Of a stretch of DNA of 64,000 bases, positions 12,601 through 27,600 are shown piece by piece. This stretch comes from Himantopus leucocephalus (lineage: Eukaryota > Chordata > Aves > Charadriiformes > Recurvirostridae). The stretch's first letter is position 1. Each line of letters opens with the position of its first letter. Location of the stretch: positions 864,466 through 928,465 of the forward strand of contig RSEF01000018.1 in assembly GCA_003993805.1 (NCBI GenBank), in the 5' to 3' direction. The notes beneath the pieces were generated by a model. It was not told the DNA's origin. It worked only from the letters and a program-made list of their open reading frames with translations, and searched no databases. Made by a program: the position numbers and the translations under genes.

Positions 12601-15600
12601 TATGAGCAACAGCTGCCGGAGGAAGTCTACAGGCAACTGGAGGTGGGTGAAAACTTGTGATGGACACACCAGTTTGCTGAGTAGCAAAGAGAGTGTGAGC
12701 TTAAGAGCATTGCAGGACTATTTAAGACCCCACTCCCTGTCATTAGAGGGCCTCAGTGGATAGTATTTTGCTGTTGCAGGATGTGCCTTAATAGCTCTAA
12801 ATTTTGGAGTTTTATTGAGATTTTTCTTTTAAAGCAGAGATTAAGCCTTTTGTTATGTATGAAAAACATAGAATTGCCTGCTCCAACTCCCAGCGATTAC
12901 TCTTGAAAAAAATTAATGCATTTTCAAATACATCTGTTAATTAGGTTGAATTATAATTATTTTTAAATAAGCCAGTTCTTGGCAACTGTGGAGATGGGAA
13001 GGATAATGTTGGCAGAGGAGTTGCTTTCTCATAGGACTTCAGTCCTCCGCTGGGTCTGTGACACCAAATCTGCTTGACCGAGAGGACGTCACTGGGAGCA
13101 GATCATGAAAGTATTTTGGCGCCTTTCCACATCTGGCTCTCATGAATCAGATTTCTTTTGGGAATTCCTTTCGTTTCTGGAAAGGGGACCATGAGATGGA
13201 GGTCAGAAAAGACTGTGAGGTGCCCATCCAGCCTTGGGGAACAGGAGGCCAACACTGGCAACAGCCAAGATGTTACAGTGGAGAAGCGTGTGGCTACATG
13301 CTGATGGACACCCTATCGTCATGGGGTGCTGTGGGCAGAGGGGCCTGTGTAGGACACAAGGTTTAAGGCAGGACTTTTTGGGGAGATGTTCCTGCCTTGT
13401 GCACCTGTGCAGCAAAGGCTCCAGTTCTCTGCTGCAGGCTTGGATGGGAGCTGAGTGGGGTTTAGCAATTCCCTGGTTTTCTGCTTGTGCAACTGTGATC
13501 CGTGGGTGGTCGGGCCACCAAATCTGGAATAGTTAAAGGGTCCTAAAGATACCTACAGGCTCCCTGAAAACCAGGAGAGCTGCTGGATGAGCCAGAGCAT
13601 GGATGCTTTGGCTGCTGCAACAGCTTCAGTCCAGCATAAAACATGGTTCTGCGGACAACCCGGCTCTGCTAATTTCTCTGCCCAAGAGCTGCTTGTTTAG
13701 CACCTGTTTGTACAAGTACATTGAAACAACTGATTTATTTTTCTGATAGAAGAAATGAGGGATGCAGGGCAGCCATTCAGATGCAGGAGATACCAGAACA
13801 GTTTTGTTATTTCTGGCAAGTGTAGTCGAATGATTAGTTCAGTCCTGTGTACTGTGGGAAAAGTGGAAATAAGTTCCTCTAGGTACCGCTCCCTCCGTGG
13901 CCGTGCAGATGGATGGGCTGGAGCTGGTAGTTTGTCTGAGAAGGACAAAGAAGCAGCTCCATGTGTGCGCTGCTGTGGTCGTGGATAGTGATTTGTATCG
14001 AGACTGGAATATAAAGTGCCAGAAAGAGACCCCTCAGGAGGGACTGGCCCTGCTCTGGCTGCCTCAGAGCTGCTTCCAGGTTATTTCCCTTCTTTCCATA
14101 GTGTTGGTGGGTCTCCATTAATCTCCTCAACTATGTGAACTGGGATGAAAGGAAACCCAAAGTCTTTCTTGTAGGCTTGCACAGTACACGGGGAAGTGGG
14201 CTCTCTGAGAGCAAAGCACTGGGGCTTGAGGACAGCACAGCCCTTGGCTGATGTCAGTGTCTGGGCCGAGGATATGGCCCGAGAAGCCTAGTGAGAAGAA
14301 ATAAAATCCCTTTCTGAAGAAAATCCCAGATACAGAGCGTGGATCATCAGCCGTGCTGCGCACTTGCAGCTTGGATGCAGACCTGAGAAAGAAACCAGTC
14401 TTATTTAGTACTAATACAATATACACAGGCTGGAGGGATTTGCCCCAGAGAGCTCTCTAGAAGTCCTTCTGGTATAACATCTTCTTCTGCTCTAAGAGCT
14501 GGCAGGAAATTTCCCAGGCTCTGTTTCTTAATTAGCTCTGGGAAGCTGGACGATCTGATGAGCTTTCATCCGCAGCCCGTCCTACTGCCTTCAGCCGCTC
14601 CCAGGAGGCTCCAGGTCCTGCTGGGCTTGGTGTTAGGATCGCTATCCTCTCTCGAGCATTGAACCATGCTGGGAGCCCAGGATCTAATCTGGGACCCTTC
14701 TTCTGAAATTATTGAACGTGTTTTTACCATCAGAGCAGTCAGGTAGAAGGTCTCAGTCTTCATTAGTCTTCAAAATTGTGAATAACTGGTAAGTTCTATC
14801 CCAATTTGTGTGTTTAGCTTTTGCATCACAACAAAACTTCCTTACAGTTTTAGACACAGCATCTGTTGCTTTTCCTGTTCTGTGATTATCCATAAACAGA
14901 TCAGATGCATCTTACATCGAATAGCAAATACTGCCTACCAGCATTTAAATTTTGCTTGCAGGAGCTGCCAGAAAAATGGAACAATATAAAGAAGCTGGCA
15001 ATAGCTGTGAAACAGCATGTGGCTCCTCTGCAAGCCAACGAAATGACAGTTCTGCGCAAGAGCTGTGCGGCGTTTGATGTTGAGCAGCACAGATTCAGAG
15101 AGCGATTTCGGAAAGAAGCACCGTTCAGGTACGGGCAAATTATAGCATCAGAGAAGCCCTGAAGAAAAAAGCTTTATGGGATCATCTCTGAGTGTCTTGA
15201 GGACGTACGCTTGAGCCCTTGCATACGTTTCCTGCCTTCTCACAGTGTTGTATCTGTTATGTCTGGGGTGTTTTGTCCCTGGGAGCACTGTCCAGCATTA
15301 GCAAGAGATTAAATTTGGATGCTGAGTGCACAATATCACTTTAAGGTGGCGTCAGTAGTGACATGTGGCTGTACCATCAATGTGTACTATAGATGTTTCA
15401 TCTCTGCTTTGTCTCTTAGAGGCACTGTTTGTTTTATGTTTTCTTTAGAAGTTGTTACAATATCACTTATGAAGAATAAACATTTCTTTCTAGGTTTGAC
15501 ACAGAAAAGCCTTATCAACTGCTGGATGCAAAGCACATTGAGATTAAACAAATGGAGTCAGCCATGACCTCGATTTATGAATCAGCTGGTCTGTTTGAAG

Positions 15601-18600
15601 TCATGGTGCCAGATTATAAACAACTGAAGCAGTGCAGAAAGGAGCTGTGTCTTCTCAAAGAGCTCTGGGATATGATCTCCCATGTGAACACTAGCCTCGA
15701 TGACTGGCAGACCACCAAATGGGTGGATATTAATGTGGAAAACATGGATCTGGACTGTAAAAAGTTTGCAAGAGAGATTCGGAATTTGGATAAGGAAATG
15801 AGGGCATGGGATGCTTTCATGGGGCTGGACAGCAAGGTGAAGAACATGCTGACAGCCCTGAAGGCTGTGGCAGAACTTCAAAATCCTGCCATTAGGGAAA
15901 GGCACTGGAATCAACTGATGCAGATGACGGGTGTGAGGTTTGTGATGGACTCGGACACTACGCTGGCTGACCTTCTGAAGCTCAACCTGCATAACTTTGA
16001 GGATGAGGTTCGTGGCATTGTGGACAAAGCAGTGCGAGAAATGAGTATGGAGAAAGTCCTGAAGGAGCTAAAAATGACTTGGAGCACCATGGAGTTTCAG
16101 TATGAGCCTCACCCCCGGACGAACATCCCATTGCTGAAGTCAGATGAGGAACTCGTTGAAACTTTAGAAGATAACCAGGTGCAGCTGCAGAATTTAATGA
16201 CATCCAAATATATTGCTTTCTTCTTGGAGGAAGTGTCTGCATGGCAGAGGAAGCTGTCCACCGCAGACTCCGTCATTTCTCTCTGGTTTGAAGTGCAGCG
16301 CACATGGTCTCACTTGGAGAGCATATTTATAGGCTCAGAAGATATACGGGCACAGCTTCCCAAGGTATGAAACCCCCAAATCCTATTTTTCCTGTTTGGA
16401 AAGTGTTGAAGAAGAGCCTCTGCTATATGAAATAGGGTTATCCGTAATGCAAAGTTACCCAAAGCAGGGCTTTTCTCCTGCTGCCTTGCTTTTTTGGAGG
16501 CTCCCTCACTGCTATAGTGGTTTCCCTAGTGCTGCCCCAGGATGTTTTTGTACTGTAGGTTGTGCTTGAACCATGCTGAGGAACTTTTTCTCCCCTCCAC
16601 CGCAAATACAGAGTTCCTGGAGACTGAGCGTGAGGCTGCTGGCTTCCTTCAGTGCTGCAGGCGTGTTCTCTCTTTCCTCAGAGGGGAGAGGACCAGGATA
16701 ATTACTCAGACATTGCAAATCATCAAACCAGAGCTGGACTAGGCAGCCTTGGCAGCATCCCCTTCCCTGCCTTCAGCGCTGGTGCAGGGGGAGAGCAGCT
16801 GTTCTCCCTCCTGCTTTAGAAAATGGAACAGAATTGTCACTGGTGACCTTTTCGGGGGTGTCTTTGACTCCAGCTTCCAGTCTTATTCCCGATTCCCTTG
16901 ATTATTAAGAAAGTCTTCCAAGTTGGTTCCTGGCCCTGCTGGACCACTCACAGCCGTGCTGAGGAACCGGCCTTTCACTCACGAGTGAACTGCAGTTGAC
17001 TGCGTCACCGCCATCCCCATACACGTGCCGCATCACTGACACCACTGGTGGGGGACTGACGCCCAAGAGGGGGTGTGCACAGCCCAGTGGCACCCGGACA
17101 ATACACCACCCTGTCTGCATCCCTTCACTCTGCTCTGCTTGGACTGTTCCTCTGCTTTGGAGAGCGCTGGGCACACCTCGCTTCCTGGGCAATACACGCA
17201 GGTGCTGATAGCCGGTGCCCTGAAGGCTGTACCACATGCCAGCAAGCTGTTAGTATCTGACAGCTGTCTAATTGCACGTATGAAATCGCATCATGATTTA
17301 AATCTGCATCCTACTGGGCAGCTGTCTGCATCTCAGTACCTGCCTGGCAGGTGGCACGAATCAGCAGCCGCTTCCCTTCCCTAGAAGACTCGAAGCCTCT
17401 GGAGGCTGAACCTCCTCGGGACGCATCCAGGACCCAGGGAGGATGTGTTGGGAGGCTGTGGGACATTTGAAGCTGGCGGCATGGCTTGTGTGCAGGCAGG
17501 GCTCAGCTCTCCAGCCAGAGCCTTGCTACCAGGGCTGAACGCAGGTTAACGTGGAAGTGTCACCAGGAAAGCTTGGAGCACTTTTATTCAGTGTCCTGGC
17601 TCACTTGGGAGGCCTGACTTGGGAAGAAGGGAGTTTCATATATTTTGAACGAAGCTTTATTTATTCTTCACTGTTAACTTCAGAAATTCAGGGTCCCTGT
17701 TAGGTGCAGAGCATAATTGTCAGCATGCACCTCTGCTGCCAACGTGGGGTTTCCATGGCCTTACTCAAGGCAGGGAAGGGCTCTCCTCTGCAAGTGTCGT
17801 CGTACCCATTTCAGGGATGGGCACTGGGACTCCTACGTTGTAGCAAGAGGGGAAGAGTCACTACCACATGGAGTCAGTAGCATTTCCCCCATACGGGAGC
17901 ACCTCCTGCTGCTGTGGCCAGGGAAACTTGGTTTTTCATCTGGACACAGGAGAGGAAGAGTTATGAGGAGATATTCAAAGGGGAATTCAATCCCATGAAA
18001 ATGGTTGGTCCTCAGCACTGGCTTCTGCATGGATCACTTTATCCACAACCCCTTTGGGATACAGTGATAAGAAGGCAAGTGCCTGACTGGAGACTTCTTT
18101 CAGGCACATGGGTAAAAGAGCCCTTCTGAAATAGTGGAGAGGTCCCTCTCTGCTCTGGACATAAGGCTCTCTGCAGAGGGTCTTTCCCCTGAACCCAAAG
18201 GATGGGATCTTTTAGCACAAAATTAATGTTTTACCATGAACATGTTCTGTGTATTGCCTTTTAGGACTCCAAACGCTTTGAAGGGATTGATATGGATTTT
18301 AAAGAACTGGCCTATGAAGCTCACACAACTCCAAATGTAGTTGAGGCCACCAATAAACCAGGTCTGTCCCAACAACTGGAGGACATTCAGAGCAGGTAGG
18401 TAGAACTTCAGCCCCAGGATTTTGTCAGAGACTGGGATCAACTCTAATAAGTTCGTTTAACCTGTGCTCCAAGGCTTTCTTCCTAGACTGTGCATCCTTT
18501 GCATTCACAAGCCGCAGCATTCCTGATCTTTCTCAAGTCTTTTTATTTGTGATCCATCACCCTGAAGCCCTCANAGCATTCCTGATCTTTCTCGAGTCTT

Positions 18601-21600
18601 TTTATTTGTGATCCATCACCCTGAAGGCCTCGGAGTGGAGTCAGGCTTTGTGTACGTGCAAACTCTCATCCTAAATAAAGATTTGCACACAACAGCGTAC
18701 AGCTGGTTTTAATAACAAATAGCCTCACTGCCACTCCAAATACAGTGTCTTAAATATCTATTTAGCAGTCCAGGCAGGGATATCTGCAGCAGAGCTGAGC
18801 CCGTGTTCTTTAATTTACGAAATTATCTCTGCGTGTATACCCTTGACACATGGGATAACTAGAGTCCCTGCGAAAGGCCTTAGTGTCCTGAGATGGATAC
18901 ACTTGTCACTTAATGTGTGAGCTAGTCTACCTGGAACACGCTTAAAAGTTAATATGATAGCTGTTGTGTCAGCAATAACTATCCATTTAAAATAAAGATT
19001 GTATTTTATTTTTTAATCAGTTAAGGCCAGTGTTTCGCACAGAGGGCTAGCTGCATGTTATTTATGAACTTTGTAAGCTCAGCGGCAGTTTAGCGTGTAA
19101 ACACTGAAAGATTCGTTTTAGATTGTCGCAAACAAGTTTCCTTTCAGGCTTTGCAAACACAAAAAGCTGAGTAGGTTTGAATCAGACTTTCAAATGCGGC
19201 TCATTAGAATAAAAGCAGTTATGGAAACTTTCATCCCAGTGTGAAATCACCTGTGGCAGTTAAGAGCTTGTCTAAAACAGTAGGTCAGGCTGCAAACCCT
19301 TTCTAGCCTCTTCTTCCACCTGTGTTTCTGCTTTTTTATGAGGCTTCTCTGACTCTTAGGCTGTTTGACCCTTCGCAGTAGAGAGAGATCTGAGTTAATA
19401 TGTGCTTTGTTGATCTATTCAGAAAATGCTGTAGAGGACCAACCTACAGGCTCGGCTTGTGTCTGGCATTTCCCTGTAGACAGGGAGAAATCCGCTTGAT
19501 AACCCGAACTGTAGAAAGAAGCATGAAAGGATATGTACCCACCTGTCCTGGGCTTTGTTTATCTGTTTTGTCTCCCCAGGTTGTCTCTGTGTGAGAAGGC
19601 TTTGGCTGAATATTTGGACACGAAGAGGTTGGCCTTTCCCAGATTTTACTTCATTTCTTCTGCAGATTTATTGGATATTCTTTCCAATGGCACCAACCCA
19701 CAGCTGGTAAGCCTTGTACTGCATCACCTTTGCATTTTCCAGCTGTCAGTAATGTCACAGTGGAAGATGCTGTCTTGGGACTCTCCTGTAGCTTATCCTT
19801 CCTTGAGCGCTTATTTGGATTAATAATAATTCTTTCACAGCTGGCTTTCATCTGTCATCTCTGAAAGGCAACATGTGCACTGTATGTTGTCTGTTCTAAC
19901 CCTGGTGATGTTTGCAGATGGTTCTGCAAGCACTGCACAGAGTTTTTGGTGCCCTAAAACTGGTGGGGTTGTTTCTGCTGGGATACAGTGAGGTCGGAGG
20001 AAACCATCTTTCTTGAAGATCTCAGCCAAAACTTGTTGCTGACCTTGGATCCCCAACCTTGGATGCCACCAAACAGCATCTGCTGTTGAAAGAGCCACAG
20101 ACTGGTCATTCAAATGTGGAAGTTTTGACAACTGGTGGCTTGGAGAGTTCCCTTTTTTTAGGTAGAAGAGACATTTGCTAGCCAGCCACTTCTTCCTTCC
20201 CCCACGCAAAGGCATTTGGGATGTCCTGATTATAGGGGGAGAGAAGGACATAACCTGAAAGAGGTAAGACAGCTGGTGGTCAGACAGTGGCTATGGCCAC
20301 GGCAACCGAGTAGATCTCTTGGCTTGCCACCCATCCCTGCGCAGCTCAGGGGCCAGGCTGGGTATCTGACCTCCTGCACTGGGCTTCTGCGCCGTCTGGC
20401 TGAGGAGGCTTCTCCTCTCCAGGTGGCATTTCTGAGGATGGTGCCTGAATGGCAGGAGTGGGGAAATTGCTCCAAAGGTACCATTCCTTCTGCTGGTTTT
20501 GGTGGATTGCTGGGTCATCCCGTGGGGGAACTTGTAGTAACCTTCCTGTTCTAGGAAATGGATTCACTGTGCTCTTCCCCCCCCGTTCCCCAGAGGAGCA
20601 CAGACACCTCCTGTTCCCCAGGGGGCAGAGATCAGAGGATTCAGTCCTGCAGATGTTTTTCCATACAGAGCATAGCAGTGTTAGGGTCGATTATTAGTGC
20701 TACAGTTGCTGGCAGTGCTGTGCTCTGGCTGGTGTTGTTTGGGATGCATCATTTATCCTGAGGTCGGTATGTAAAAACAATCAAAATGTTCACAGCAAAC
20801 GGAGAGTGTTGGATAAGGAATGAATTCTTTATTCCATCTTGCAGTAGTGACTAATCTCACCTTCCTTTAAGCTTTTCATCATTTTCAGCATTCATGTGAG
20901 CACATGAATGGAGCAGGTTTGCATCTGCATTTGGAAATGCTGTTGTTTTCCTCTAACCTTTAACACTGCTTATATCTGTTTCTGCTGCTGGGCGATTTCA
21001 GCCTGCAGACTATCATAAACACATAGTTGATTGATACTTAAAATGGAGAGAAAAAAACCACAGGAAGCAAAGAAAAGATACTGTGTTGAAACGCTCCACC
21101 GAGTAAGAAGAAATTCCTGGTGTTTTCTGTTATTCAAAACTATTTGCAGTAAAATCAAAGTAAATGTCAAGTAGGATCATACACGGATACGCTCTCAGCC
21201 TTTCCACTGTAGTTTCAAAGTCTGGTAATTCCTAAAGGAGGATTAAATACACCATGATATTATCCTCTTGAACTGGGTATTGTACTTGTGCAGATGCAGG
21301 TGTATTCAGGGCTCCGGTGGCAGGATGGCACCAAGTGCTGCACTGTGTCCGAAGCCCTGCAGACTGGCCTGGGTCTGGGAACGAACAGTGGGGATTTGTG
21401 AGCAGAAACTTCTAGATGTAAGAAAAGGTTTATGTGGTTTACTTAAAGAGATCTGCTTATCTGGGGGGATGAGGAGTGTGCTTTGCTTCTCAGAGGTACT
21501 TGGCACCTTCCAGGATTTGGCCCTGCTTGAACATGCCTAAGAAGAGTACCGAGCCATGTCTGTCTGCAGGGCAGCTCCGTGAGGAGTGCTGTAATCCTTT

Positions 21601-24600
21601 GCGAATCAGTGAGTCAGAATTAAACGGACAAGTCCACCCGTCTTTCTCTGAAAGCATTAGAGCACCAGGCATCATGGGCTGTTCTCATTTTTCATCCCAC
21701 CCATGGGAGTCTGTCCACTTCCCTGTCTCTGGCTGTTGTGGAGAGAGGCAGCCCCTCTCTGGGACTGCTTTGTGCGCCGACCCTTGCCATGGGATCATCA
21801 GTCCTGGGAGAAGTCTGCCTATGTTGGTGGTGGTGTTGTGACACTCGCAGTGATGTAGTTGTGCGTTAGGTAGTGATCTGGAAGAAGCGCTGGTGACCTG
21901 CTCAGCTCCCAGCAGGCAGATGCCGATGGTGAGAGCCTGCAGCAGTGACGGTAGCGTCTCCCTGTTGGCTTTTCAAACTGGGCCGGCTGGGAACAGGAAA
22001 GGACTGAATTACTCATTTCCTTCTGGAAGAGTGCTTTTGGTCAAGATGGGTGTTTTGTAGGAGGTCTGGGCTGTTGGGCTGTTTATCATCGGTCTTGGGC
22101 ATAAATAAAGGTCTTTCTCCTCCGTGGAGGAGAATTCAGGACTTTTCATTGGCACAAAATTAATTTCTAGTAGTGAAAAAACAGGAAGGTTCATAATGAA
22201 GAAAACTCCACAGTGTGCTGAGAATAGGATGAGGTGGAGCAATGGCTACAGACCTCTCATCACTACGTGTAGGGAAGTTTGGGCTAGGAGGTCATGCAAT
22301 GTTTGAATGTTTTCTGTGCTTTTGCCCTGTTTGGGAGATTTCCCAGTGGGGAAATATGATTTATTAAGATATTTCTGTTTTCTAAATGATATAGAAAGAG
22401 GTGGAAGTATTGGGAGAGACAGCAAGAGGCTTGCATTGGCAGAATCCTGGCCACGTATGAGAAGATGAGGTGCTACCAAGATGTTGAAGATCATGCTTTG
22501 TGAACATGATTGTGCCTCTGACGTGTGTGGTGATCTCTATTCTGCTTGTCTTGTCTCAGTTGCTTTATTTACTACAATTGCTTTTGCAGGTGCAACGTCA
22601 TCTTCCCAAACTCTTTGACAACTTGGCCAAGATGAAATTCCAGCTGGACTCTGAGCAAAAGCCAACGAAGGTTGGCCTGGGAATGTACAGTAGAGAGGAG
22701 GAATACGTCAGCTTCAGTGAACCCTGTGACTGCAGCGGGCAGGTGAGAGGGAAGACCTTGTCTATCAAGACTGTCCAGTGGAGTTTGCTCTCCTGCCCCT
22801 TGTGTGGGCATCTGTTGTCAAGACGTTGTAGAGCTTCACTACTCTTCCTTTATGCATGAGAAAGGCTGGAAGAGGTGATGTGTGATTGAATTCCTCCTTA
22901 TACCATAGCCCTTGGCCCCATTCTGGATAAATCCCCACTAAGGTGGGGCCATAGGCGTTACAGTCCACAGTGGGAGAAAGGGCTGTGGCCTTTTTCTCAC
23001 TAGGTTTTTTTTATTTGAATTTTTCTAAGATGTTTTGAAGGTTAGTCTTACAGCTTGTTACGAATATCCTTGGTAAGGGAGGGGATGCAGACTGAAAATA
23101 AACTAAGCTAATCCATAGTACCTCTGCATGGGTATGTTTTGAAAGAGAAGGCTTTTTTCCAGTTTTCCAAATCTTCCTTGTTTCATAGGATGAGTTAAAG
23201 TACAAAATGTAAGAATCAAACTGCGCTCAGCTTATCTGTCCCTGTAGTTGCACCTTTCTCCACGGACTGTTACAGGAAGCTAAAGTACGTAATACCAGCT
23301 ACTGAGCTCCCCAGTGACAGAGCTTGCTGCAGTTAAACTATCTTCTCAGTGAGGGCTTTGCCTGTAAATACTAAATTCAGCAGGAATTGTGTTCCCGAGT
23401 TTGGCAGCAGCTTTCTCCTGCTGCTGGCAAATTGTGCCCAATGAGCAGTTCTGTGATGGCCTGGAGGTGGAACGTGCCGAACCAAATTACTCATCATGGA
23501 GTTCATTTTGGTTTCTCCTATACCAGTTCAAGAAAAATCTGCCTTGTATTCTTGGTGGCTGGAAATAGACGCTAATCCTGCAGTACCAGAACTGGCTAAA
23601 TCCACCCAGTCTGAAGGAGACTGTGAGCCTTGTTTAGCTCGAGAGTTGAGACACTTGTCCCATCCCCCATCTTCACCGATTACCCAAGGCACTTAAGAAG
23701 AGCAAATGTGTTACTGTGATTTAATCTGTTCTCCAGGTTGAAGTCTGGCTGAACCACGTACTAGACAGCATGAGGGCTACTGTGAGAGATGAGATGACAG
23801 AAGCCGTCATAGCTTACGAGGAGAAGCCGAGGGAACAGTGGCTCTTTGACTACCCTGCCCAGGTATCTGCCACTGCTCCTCATCTTCATTCAGGCTGGCA
23901 CGTGGGAGAGGCAGCTCTTGGCTTCCCCTTCAGTCTTGCCCTTCCCTTCTTTCAGTAATGGCCTCTAGCTGTGGGTGGGGACGCTGCTGGCCTCTGGTGC
24001 TTCTGGACACTTCTGGCCTTCTGATGGTGCTGTAGAGAGGAAGGATGCGTTGTCCTTTTTCTTGGCAATCACCTGGTGGAGTTTCTGGGCTGAGCTCGGT
24101 GCCCTGATTGGGGCTCCAGGGAGGATACGCTCTTGGTTGGTTTACAGAGCTTGGGGGCTTGGGCAGTGCCTGCTGCACCCTGTGGGTCACGGGAAGTCTG
24201 TACGCCCAGAGGAGCGAGAAGTGCAGCAGGAAAACAGAGTGGTGAGGCCTAATGAGAGAAAAGAGCCCCTCAGATGCACCTCTGACAGCCTCGTGGTCTC
24301 CAACTCTTCCTCCTCTGCTGTGTCAGGTGTGTGAAAGGTGCTGATTTACTAATAAGCAGCTGCTAAATGTGTCTACCACTGATATGATGTTTTAAACGAA
24401 TGTCACAGGGCAGTTCCCTGTTGTCCTGTCTGCTGTGACTACTCTATGAAAAAATACTTAATTTCATGTCACGGATACTTCATCCTTGATCTCCCTGTGG
24501 ATCAGACACTCTTGAATGTAAGGAAGCCCTGGTGTTTTGCCTGATACTGAGCCAGCTTATTTCCCTAGGTGGCTCTTTCCTGCACCCAGATCTGGTGGAC

Positions 24601-27600
24601 GACCGAGGTTGGGATTGCCTTTGCCAGGGTGGAGGAAGGCTACGAGAATGCGTTGAAGGAATATCACAAGAAGCAAGTGACGCAGCTGAACACCCTCGTT
24701 ACCATGCTGATTGGACAGCTCTCCAAGGGTGACAGGCAGAAAATCATGACCATTTGCACCATTGATGTGCACGCTCGGGATGTGGTGGCAAAGATGATAG
24801 CACAGAAGGTTTGTGTTTGCAGCTCAGCACGGTCCTGCGTTGGGCGTAGGAGGAGAGATGGGAGATGGGGAGGTGACATTTCTCAACACATTGCAGGGAG
24901 GTGACATTCCTCACCACACCTACCTTCGCAGTGAGGACCAGTANGACATTCCTCACCACACCTGCCTTCGCAGTGAGGACCAGTACATCCCTGATGAAAG
25001 CTTCGTTGCAGTCACCATTTTGGCACCTGAGCTGTGTGTGCTAGGCATCCCTGGCCTTCCCGTGATGGTGCTTGTGGGTGTGTTGCAGGTGGACAACGCC
25101 CAGGCGTTCATTTGGCTGTCACAGCTTCGGCACAGATGGTCAGATGAGGAACGGCACTGCTTTGCCAACATCTGTGACGCCCAGTTCCTGTACTCCTACG
25201 AATACCTTGGCAATACCCCTCGGCTCGTGATCACTCCACTGACAGACAGGTAGGTCCCCGGGAAACACCATCACAGCTGGGCTTTCCACGCGGTCAGAGA
25301 AAGAGCTGACAACCAAAGACGGATTTAGTTTGGACACCCACATCCCTCTTGTTCTTTCTCCGTGTGCCAGCAATCTGGTGGCAGAGCTCTCTCACCTGGT
25401 TTGTGATTTGATGGTGGTACCCTCTGGGGTATCTGTGCCTCAGATCCTGGGGTGGGATTCATCTTACAGATTAAGATGCTCACCTGTGGGCGTCTGCCTG
25501 TGCAGAAGATGTCCACACCCCATAGAGTTGGTGAGTCTAGAAAGCCGTCATTCCGTCTTGAAGTAGACTTTTACCACTTGGTTCAGTTGTGTCAATGGGG
25601 ACACCTAGGGTGACTTGAGATGCTCTGTGTTGTCCCATCTGGCTTCCAGCTGCCAATCCAGAAGTGTGCAAGTCTTCTGTGGACCCTTTGTCATATCTTT
25701 CCACCCTATGTGATGTTTCAGTAGCCGGGAGCATTTTAGATGGTTCTAATCACCCGTGTTAGTCAGCTGAACCAAGCCCCATGCGTTATCAGGTTTTGTT
25801 GCCTGTATTGACTACAGCCCTGTGGCTTATACAGGGAGTATAGACACCCACATGTGGGCATCTCCCTGGTGTCCATCATCAGCATGACGGAGAAGCTTTG
25901 GGACTTGCTGCAGTGTTGAGGGGGGTCATTCATAGGCCGTCTGAGCAGGTTTCTGTCAGTGATAGGGAATGGGATCCTTTGGGCTGAAGAGTGCTAGGAA
26001 GCAGAAGGAAGGTCTTTGAGAAAAGCTGACCTTTTCTCATACTGTCTGGGACATACCCAATATCAATGAGTGGTATGAGGATCCAAAGAAAGCACAACCC
26101 GGATGTGAAGAGGTTGGGCAGACCCCAGTGGAAGACGAGTATCTTTTGGAGGAAAAACAGCTGGACAGAGGTGGTAATTAATGCCCAAGAGGACTTTCAG
26201 CTTAGACATGCACCCTGCTCACGTACAGCTTTTCAGCAGAAAGGCTTTCCTGAGTGTGTTGCCGTACTGCCATTTGTGACCTGTTGGACCAAGTCTCAGC
26301 CTCTTTCCTTTTTTCCTTCATCCTTCGCCGCGAAAGATGTTACATCACCCTGACCCAGTCGCTGCATCTGACCATGAGCGGAGCACCTGCGGGCCCTGCA
26401 GGCACTGGCAAGACGGAGACTACGAAGGATTTGGGGCGAGCCCTGGGCATCATGGTGTACGTGTTTAACTGCTCCGAGCAGATGGACTACAAGGTACTGC
26501 TCCCACCTTGGTTGCGGTGCCATCGCATGGGGCTAGGGACTCTCGGGGCCCAATGAAACCTGAAGGATGAGAGTAATCCAGCTGAGGTCACTTTGATCCA
26601 TCATTTCTCCTCAAATCCCTGCTACGTTTCTTTCTGCTGAGCGCCTTTTTCTCCTCTTCCCTTTTCTTCTCTAAGACTTGCGCAAGGTTCTTCAGGAGGC
26701 AGAGACCCAAACTGTCTCCCTCTGCCTTGTTATGCCTCTCCCTTCGCTTCTGGAGTTAGATTCCATGTGAGGTGCTTCAAAAATTTTGGCCTGTTCAGTT
26801 GAGACTGAGGCTGTGCTGATACTTTCACCCTGGTCGTTTCTTCTTGGCGTACTCGCAGGCTGTCAGGCCCTGGCACGGGAAGGGGCCTGTCCTGGTTTCT
26901 TCAGGATCCTCTCCCAGAATAAGGCCAAAACGTGCTGAATCTTCAGCCGCTGCAGAACGCTGAATCCTTAGGCTGAGCCTTGCTCTCTGCTGCTCTGGCA
27001 CGGTACACTGATTTTGGTAGCCTCGGATCATATTTTATTCAGATTATGGGCTCTCCCAGGAAGCGGGGCCATCAGTAATTCAGCACAGGTGACCTTTAAA
27101 TGAAACTAGTGCACCGATTTATCGAGAAAGTGCAATTAGCAAATCAAGTGGCAAACTGTGCAGAGCTATAAATATTATAATTGAGTTGTGCCTGCTGTTT
27201 CCATGCACTTTTCTAAATACCCACAATAGACTGTAAATTGCTATAAATAAACAGGCTGGGAAATAAAATTCATTTTTTGCTAGAGTTGATTCCATTTGTG
27301 ATTTTACTCTTGTATTTTTTTTTTTCCAGTCTTGTGGGAATATTTACAAAGGCCTTTCCCAGACAGGAGCCTGGGGCTGTTTTGATGAATTTAACAGGAT
27401 CTCAGTTGAGGTCCTTTCTGTGGTCGCTGTACAGGTAAGTGGAGAAATGCTCGTAAATAAATACAAACAAGGCAGAGCCATGCTGCAGCTTATGGAGCGA
27501 GGGTAAATATGGAAAGTGCACGTTGCCGGTTTCAGTTCTGTGTGTAGGCAGGTGAGGGATTATATCCCAAGATTAATCACATGAATATCACAGCACTGAC

